Shown: positions 7,786 through 11,191 of the stretch, piece after piece
Numbering within the stretch: position 1 is the stretch's first letter
How the letters are laid out: every line of letters begins with the position of its first letter
Source of the DNA: Chloroflexota bacterium
GTDB lineage: Bacteria > Chloroflexota > Ktedonobacteria > Ktedonobacterales > Ktedonobacteraceae
Assembly (NCBI GenBank): GCA_005879655.1
Contig: VBJK01000140.1
Coordinates: 1-11,191, forward strand
Reading direction: 5' to 3'
Length of the DNA stretch: 11,191 bases
Made by a program: the position numbers and the translations under genes
The notes under the pieces: generated by a model
Seen by the model: only the letters and a program-made list of their open reading frames with translations
Database searches by the model: none
What the model was told of the DNA's origin: nothing

Positions 7786-7814
7786 GAGGGGATAGGGATT
7801 GACGTTTTCCCCTC
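7786..7814 (+). terminator. Terminator-like hairpin
   Basis: GAGGGGA (7786-7792) pairs with TCCCCTC (7808-7814), with a 15-base loop, and is followed by TTTTCT. It resembles a weak Rho-independent terminator on the plus strand, but no plus-strand gene ends nearby, so its role is unclear. Confidence 0.35.
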
Positions 7815-7914
7815 TTTTCTACTGAACGAGTAGCGGCAGAAAAAAGTTGCTTAACAGGCCACTTGCTCTTTTCCTTCTACAAAAGCAGCTCAACTTGAGA
7901 AGGCACAACAAGAA

Positions 7915-7949
7915 AGCCCATAGCAAGGAAAAATTTCCTGCCATGGGCT
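7915..7949. repeat. Long imperfect inverted repeat
   Basis: AGCCCAT-A-GCAAGGAAA pairs with TTTCCTGC-C-ATGGGCT across a 2-base centre, with one mismatch and one bulge. Read on the minus strand, the stem is followed by TTTCTTGTT and could terminate transcription. It could also be a remnant of a small mobile element. It overlaps a second possible stem, GCTACA/TGTAGC (7947-7963). Confidence 0.6.
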
Positions 7950-7972
7950 ACACTGATTGTAGCGAAGCCTTT

Positions 7973-8017
7973 GCTAGCTTAATCATTGTGCAGCACAAAT
8001 GTTGTGTTTAGGCTAGC
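7973..8017. promoter_or_regulatory. Nested palindromes upstream of the DMFase-like gene
   Basis: The 6-bp palindrome GCTAGC occurs at 7973-7978 and 8012-8017 and brackets CACAA-ATG-TTGTG (7994-8006). The outer copies can pair with each other around the inner one. The spacing to the ATG (25 bases) suits an operator or a leader RNA hairpin. There is no direct evidence of regulation. Confidence 0.35.
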
Positions 8018-8042
8018 ATGTTTACTACATACATGATGAATA

Positions 8043-9644
8043 ATGAGGTGGGCGGTGATCAACAAAAGACGACGAACGCTGATCGGGTTCGTATTCGTTA
8101 GTGTAGGAGTGCTCCTCGCGCTCTTATTTGGCCAGAGCATATTTCAATCCTTTACGCAGGGAACAAATTCGCTCGTTGAATTTGCTAGAACGACCGCTTC
8201 GGCAGACAACCCGATCGCAGCAGAAAATAACAATTCAGGCACAATAAGCTGGCAAGTTGTCCGTGGCAAAATGGCTACCACGCAGATTCAGGCTTATGTT
8301 GGCATGAGGTCCGTGGCCCATGGACAAACGATTACCTTTTATGTGAGTACTCAGCAGGCCGGTACACACTACGATATAGCCATCTATCGCATGGGATGGT
8401 ATCAGGGGACCGGCGGGCGCTTGATGACGACGATCAGTGCGCAGGTTGGTCAGTCGCAAGGCTATTATGATCCTGGTACGGCAACGCTTCTTGACTGTGG
8501 TACCTGCTATCAAGACCCCGCCACTGGCCTGCTTGAGGCGCGCTGGCAACCTTCCTATACGCTGACGATCCCCCATGAGTGGACGACAGGTATCTATCTG
8601 GTAAAGTTTATTGATGCCAATGGTTTCCAGACCTACACATCCTTTGTGGTGACTGGCAACCCGACCTCCACCTATATCGTGGTGACTCCCGATACCACGT
8701 ATGCAGCTTACAATAATTGGGGTGGGCGTAGCCTCTATGATTACAACAGTACGACCGTGCGTGCAGCCAAAGTTTCTCTGCTACGCCCCAGTACTCAACA
8801 ATACGGCTCTGACCAGGTGCTCATTTTTATGGCGGATGCCATACACTGGCTGGAACGCAAGGGCTATGATCTCTCCTACATGAGTGATATTGACCTGCAT
8901 GCTAACGCCGCTACGCTGCTGAAACATAAAGCCTATATCTCGCTGGGTCATGACGAATACTGGACCAAGGAGATGCGCGATGGCGTGGAATATGCTCGTG
9001 ATCAGGGTGTCAGTCTTGCATTTTTGGAAGCGAATGCCTCTTACTGGCAGGCGCGCCTGGAACCCAGCGCAACCGGTCTCCCCAATCAGACAGTCGTTAG
9101 CTATAAGGTCGGTACAACTGATCACAATCTAGAGAATGATCCTTTTTATCAGCAGGACAATAGCCGCGTTACCGCTCAGTGGCGTGATCCAGTGGTTAAT
9201 CGGCCAGAGAATGCCATGATTGGTATCATGTTCTCGGATCTGACACATGGCCAACATGGCTTCCCTTGGAGTCTTGCGCCAACGGCCAAGAATAACCAGT
9301 TGTTGCTGCATACGAGTCTACAGCCAGGACAAAGCTATGGCTGTGGGCTGGTAGGCTATGAGTGGGACAAGGTCTTCCACAATGGTGCCACGCCCGCCGG
9401 GTTGCAGATCCTTGCTTCATCGCCAACTACGAATGATCAAGGTGTAGTCGATAGCAGTAATACTACTGTGTATATTGCACCATCTCATGCTATGGTCTTC
9501 GCCACCGGTTCAGTCTATTGGACGGCGGCGCTCGATAGTTATCGTTTCGACGCGGACCCTTCTTGCGAGCACCAACCTCTTGTTGTTGCGGGTATGCAAG
9601 AGCTACTGGCGATTGTGATGGCGCAATTGGTGAGTGCTCGTTAG
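8043..9644 (+). CDS. Membrane-anchored N,N-dimethylformamidase beta-subunit-like protein
   Basis: The protein has 533 residues. After a basic N-terminus (NKRRR, 7-11) comes one hydrophobic segment (~13-30), a signal peptide or anchor, so the rest probably lies outside the membrane. Residues ~68-205 form a beta-sandwich-like part with YRMGWYQGTGGR (115-126), characteristic of this family. The C-terminal half matches the DMFase large-subunit C-terminal domain: YAAYNNWGGRSLYDY (220-234), ISLGHDEYWTKEMRDGVEYA (299-318) and FLEANASYWQARLE (327-340). Characterised dimethylformamidase hydrolyses DMF with an iron site; most relatives, including exported ones like this, have unknown substrates, so amidase activity is not claimed. 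The ATG lacks a Shine-Dalgarno, and an in-frame TGA at 8037-8039 excludes an earlier start. A GTG at residue 5 is an alternative. It stands alone between a divergent and a convergent neighbour. Confidence 0.85.
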   Translation: MRWAVINKRRRTLIGFVFVSVGVLLALLFGQSIFQSFTQGTNSLVEFARTTASADNPIAAENNNSGTISWQVVRGKMATTQIQAYVGMRSVAHGQTITFYVSTQQAGTHYDIAIYRMGWYQGTGGRLMTTISAQVGQSQGYYDPGTATLLDCGTCYQDPATGLLEARWQPSYTLTIPHEWTTGIYLVKFIDANGFQTYTSFVVTGNPTSTYIVVTPDTTYAAYNNWGGRSLYDYNSTTVRAAKVSLLRPSTQQYGSDQVLIFMADAIHWLERKGYDLSYMSDIDLHANAATLLKHKAYISLGHDEYWTKEMRDGVEYARDQGVSLAFLEANASYWQARLEPSATGLPNQTVVSYKVGTTDHNLENDPFYQQDNSRVTAQWRDPVVNRPENAMIGIMFSDLTHGQHGFPWSLAPTAKNNQLLLHTSLQPGQSYGCGLVGYEWDKVFHNGATPAGLQILASSPTTNDQGVVDSSNTTVYIAPSHAMVFATGSVYWTAALDSYRFDADPSCEHQPLVVAGMQELLAIVMAQLVSAR

Positions 9645-9653
9645 TTGCAATAG

Positions 9654-9703
9654 GTATGAAGGAGTGGAGAGGTGCGAGTGTGAGCGGATCTACTCTTTCA
9701 TAC
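9654..9703 (+). terminator. Hairpin just after the DMFase-like gene
   Basis: GTATGAAGGAG (9654-9664) pairs over 11 positions, one of them G-U, with CTCTTTCATAC (9693-9703) across a 28-base loop. It starts 9 bases after the stop codon. There is no proper T-tract, so it may protect the mRNA 3' end or be a weak terminator. Confidence 0.35.
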
Positions 9704-9941
9704 GACATCTTAACTACGGTCAGTCTAACCCAACCAAACAACTTCCATCAGTCCGTAAGTTGCCTTCGCATAATTGAACGCAAACTCATACTTGAATACC
9801 CTGGTTTCTTCAATTTGTTCTATGTCACTCTCTTTTAACTTGAGCATTGAATCAGCGGTAGTGCAAACGAATGACGTAGTACGAGTATCCGTGACTATTG
9901 TAGCAACAGAGCAAACCTCTTCAGGAGATACTAGTGCAGAA

Positions 9942-10074
9942 CCCCAAAACCCTTTGGGGAATGGCAGAATTTGGGGACACCCCAAACCCCGTCAAAGGGC
10001 TTGCTGCCCTTTGCAATCCTGCTGTCAAGCGTTAGGTTGATGCATATTGGGCACCCACAAGGGTTGCCCTTGTG
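9942..10074. repeat. Cluster of GC-rich palindromes, intergenic repeat-like
   Basis: Four hairpins occur in 133 bases: CCCCAAA/TTTGGGG (9942-9959), TTTGGGG/CCCCAAA (9970-9986), CAAAGGGC/GCCCTTTG (9993-10013) and CACAAGGG/CCCTTGTG (10056-10074). The last competes with GGGC-ACCC/GGGT-GCCC (10049-10069). TTGCCCTTG then repeats with a 12-base period into 10085. Position and composition suit a dispersed REP/MITE-like element or a bidirectional transcription barrier between convergent genes. Confidence 0.65.
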
Positions 10075-10087
10075 CTTGCCCTTGCCG

Positions 10088-10567
10088 CTAGAAATACGCC
10101 CACACCTTCTTCAGATGACAACTGACAATATTCTCAAGAGCATTCACATGAGACAATCCGATATCGAAACGCGGATTAGATGCCTCAATTCTGAAGCGCG
10201 CAAAACCTGTTGGGTAGTTATAGCATAGATCATTGAGCGAGCATGTATGCTGGCAACACGGCAGTTTCACAGCGAGATTGGCAAACTTTGTGCACTGATA
10301 AGCGGTATCCATCGCTTGTTGCCACCAGATGGTATCTAACTTGTCACCACAGGATGGACAGACAATACGCTCGAATTTGTCGTCGGTAGCGACAAACTCT
10401 ACCTCATCCGAGACCTGAATACGCACGTGCTCAGCCATAGGCACAAACGAAGCGAAAAGCGAAAGGGCCTTCTGTTGAGCCGCAGCGTCGGGGACATACT
10501 GTGGGTCAGCCGGGATTAAGATCAGCAAGTTATCTGACACAACACTTTCCTGAAAAAACTGCTCCAA
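10088..10567 (-). CDS. Small cysteine-rich, probably zinc-binding protein of unknown function
   Basis: The protein has 159 residues. CPSCG (70-74) looks like one half of a zinc ribbon and PCC (103-105), perhaps with Cys109, like the other. They flank TIWWQQAMDTAY (79-90). The segment SLNDLCYNYPTGFARFRIEA (110-129) looks like a conserved family core, and I recall similar hypothetical proteins from actinobacteria, but I cannot name the family. The N-terminal third (LLILIPADPQYVPDAAAQQ) has no recognised domain. The start is TTG at 10567, with AGAGAAGA just upstream; an in-frame TAA five codons upstream excludes a longer version, and no ATG fits. It ends convergently with the DMFase-like gene and lies downstream of a terminator that separates it from the TIR gene, so it is probably transcribed on its own. 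Cytoplasmic. Confidence 0.75.
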   Translation of the reverse strand: MEQFFQESVVSDNLLILIPADPQYVPDAAAQQKALSLFASFVPMAEHVRIQVSDEVEFVATDDKFERIVCPSCGDKLDTIWWQQAMDTAYQCTKFANLAVKLPCCQHTCSLNDLCYNYPTGFARFRIEASNPRFDIGLSHVNALENIVSCHLKKVWAYF

Positions 10568-10610
10568 GATTGTCTTCTCTTACTCTATGTCTAAAAAAAC
10601 CGCAAACGCC

Positions 10611-10651
10611 AAAAAAGCCACGCCTGATAAGCCTTGCTGGGCAGTGGCAAC
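10611..10651 (-). terminator. Rho-independent terminator of the TIR gene
   Basis: On the minus strand GCCAC-T-GCC pairs with GGC-GTGGC (one bulged base, loop of about 15 bases) and is followed directly by TTTTTT (10616-10611). It lies about 100 bases after the TIR stop codon and before the start of the next minus-strand gene. Confidence 0.6.
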
Positions 10652-10753
10652 AGAATGCAAATTGCTAAGCTACGGATTTTTCTAAGCAGGTTAATTTAAT
10701 CCAATTGTAGCAGATTTTCTATAGTGGAGGGAAGGACCCAGTGGGCATTGGCA

Positions 10754-11191
10754 TTAGCACGAAAAAGCAGGGGGAGTATCGGGCTTGTTACGTTGCTGTA
10801 CTACTGCTCTTACATCGTCCAGCAACCGCTTACTCGCTACTGCCTCATCGAGTCCAACTAGATCAATATACACAATAGCTTTTAATATACCCTCTGGATT
10901 ACACTCACGAATACGCACTGGTAGCAATATCCTCCGCTCGCCAGTCGGATCTTGCACCAAAGCTGCCGCCCACTCTGACTGCGTAAAGCGTGCATCCAAA
11001 TAGTTTTCCGAGAGCACTGCAATGGTTCTTTTGCTCCGTGAGGCGGCTAGTTGCATCTCCAGCACGAAGTTACTGCCGGGCAGGAAATCCCATGCCTGAA
11101 TGTAGACAGAGTAACCCTCCTGCTCCAATTGCCATGCGATCCACTCAGCCCGCTGACGATCCTGGCTGTTATAGCTGATAAAGAAGTCTCT
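10754..11191 (-). CDS. TIR-domain protein (5' end outside window)
   Basis: The frame is open from the right edge, with 145 residues visible. It begins RDFFISYNSQDRQRAEWIAW, the first strand and helix of a TIR domain, then GYSVYIQAWDFLPGSNFV (26-43), the BB-loop region typical of bacterial TIRs, then RTIAVLSENYLDARFTQSEW (55-74). Glu73, in SEW twelve residues after the Ser of VLSE, sits where the catalytic glutamate of NAD-cleaving TIRs is expected. ILLPVRI and IVYIDLVGLDE complete the fold, and the protein stops about 25 residues later at AFSC. Only a few N-terminal residues need be missing if it is a stand-alone TIR, but a preceding domain cannot be excluded. Relatives are often fused to NB-ARC/STAND and TPR parts; here nothing follows the TIR. 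NAD hydrolysis and a role in defence or cell signalling are inferred from the family. Confidence 0.88.
   Translation of the reverse strand, partial: RDFFISYNSQDRQRAEWIAWQLEQEGYSVYIQAWDFLPGSNFVLEMQLAASRSKRTIAVLSENYLDARFTQSEWAAALVQDPTGERRILLPVRIRECNPEGILKAIVYIDLVGLDEAVASKRLLDDVRAVVQQRNKPDTPPAFSC

Larger units (their letters stand above)
7579..8042. other. Intergenic region between divergent transcription units
   Basis: These 464 bases lie between the start of the minus-strand operon and the start of the plus-strand gene, so both promoters should be here. No convincing gene was found. On the minus strand a TATGAT (7643-7638) lies about 60 bases before the ATG at 7578 but has no good -35 box. 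The right half holds several inverted repeats, listed separately. No Shine-Dalgarno is visible before the ATG at 8043. Confidence 0.7.
9645..10087. other. Intergenic region between convergent genes
   Basis: About 440 bases lie between the ends of the DMFase-like gene and the zinc-ribbon-like gene. The first 60 bases contain a long hairpin and 9942-10074 a palindrome cluster, both listed separately. Between 9707 and 9941 nothing is recognised. Open frames here have no RBS support or recognisable motifs. Confidence 0.6.

Noticed and set aside
8781..9125. Minus-strand frame of 114 codons inside the DMFase-like gene
   Set aside because: Shadow of the real plus-strand gene, which carries all the family motifs.
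9725..9985. Minus-strand frame of 86 codons in the convergent intergenic region
   Set aside because: No recognised domain or RBS, and its 5' part runs through palindromes. The end (EFAFNYAKATYGLMEVV) looks protein-like and might be a decayed fragment, but I cannot support a pseudogene call.
10586..10684. Plus-strand 32-codon frame beginning MSKKTANAKK and containing two Cys, looking like a small peptide or RiPP precursor
   Set aside because: No Shine-Dalgarno precedes it, it overlaps the minus-strand terminator stem that fully explains the sequence, and it is 9 kb from the radical SAM gene.

Overview
The window looks like a piece of a Chloroflexota genome, most likely a Ktedonobacteria-type multicellular soil bacterium. 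This rests on gene content rather than a marker gene: STAND NTPases with TPR arrays, SIR2-like and TIR signalling domains, a secreted or anchored protein of the N,N-dimethylformamidase large-subunit family, and GC-rich intergenic palindromes of the type common in such genomes. No rRNA, tRNA, CRISPR array or intact transposase was seen.

Positions 1-7578 hold one tightly packed block of five genes, all on the minus strand. In transcription order: (i) a SIR2-like protein with a proline-rich linker, two membrane helices and an acidic tail (7578-6196); (ii) its tandem paralogue, with the same SIR2-like head but a C-terminal coiled coil made of a 10-residue repeat (6126-5116); (iii) a compact STAND-type P-loop NTPase (about 5080-3818); (iv) a larger STAND NTPase with a long TPR region (3840-1153); (v) a radical SAM enzyme that runs off the left edge (1131 to <1). 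Gaps are 69, 35 (or a TAATG overlap), -23 and 21 bases, so this is almost certainly an operon. SIR2-like effector/sensor, NTPase switch and TPR sensor are usually fused in one STAND protein. Here they are separate genes, the SIR2-like part is duplicated with a soluble and a membrane version, and a radical SAM enzyme follows. Both SIR2-like proteins lack the usual catalytic histidine and have an altered nucleotide-binding glycine motif. A multi-gene conflict or signalling system is the best guess; the evidence is architectural.

Positions 7579-8042 are an intergenic region between divergent transcription units, rich in inverted repeats. Positions 8043-9644 (plus strand) encode a membrane-anchored extracytoplasmic protein of the dimethylformamidase beta-like family. 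Positions 9645-10087 separate convergent genes and contain a cluster of GC-rich hairpins.

Positions 10088-10567 (minus) encode a small cysteine-rich, probably zinc-binding protein of unknown function, starting at TTG. A good Rho-independent terminator (10611-10651, minus) separates it from a TIR-domain gene (10754 to >11191, minus) whose 5' end lies outside the window.
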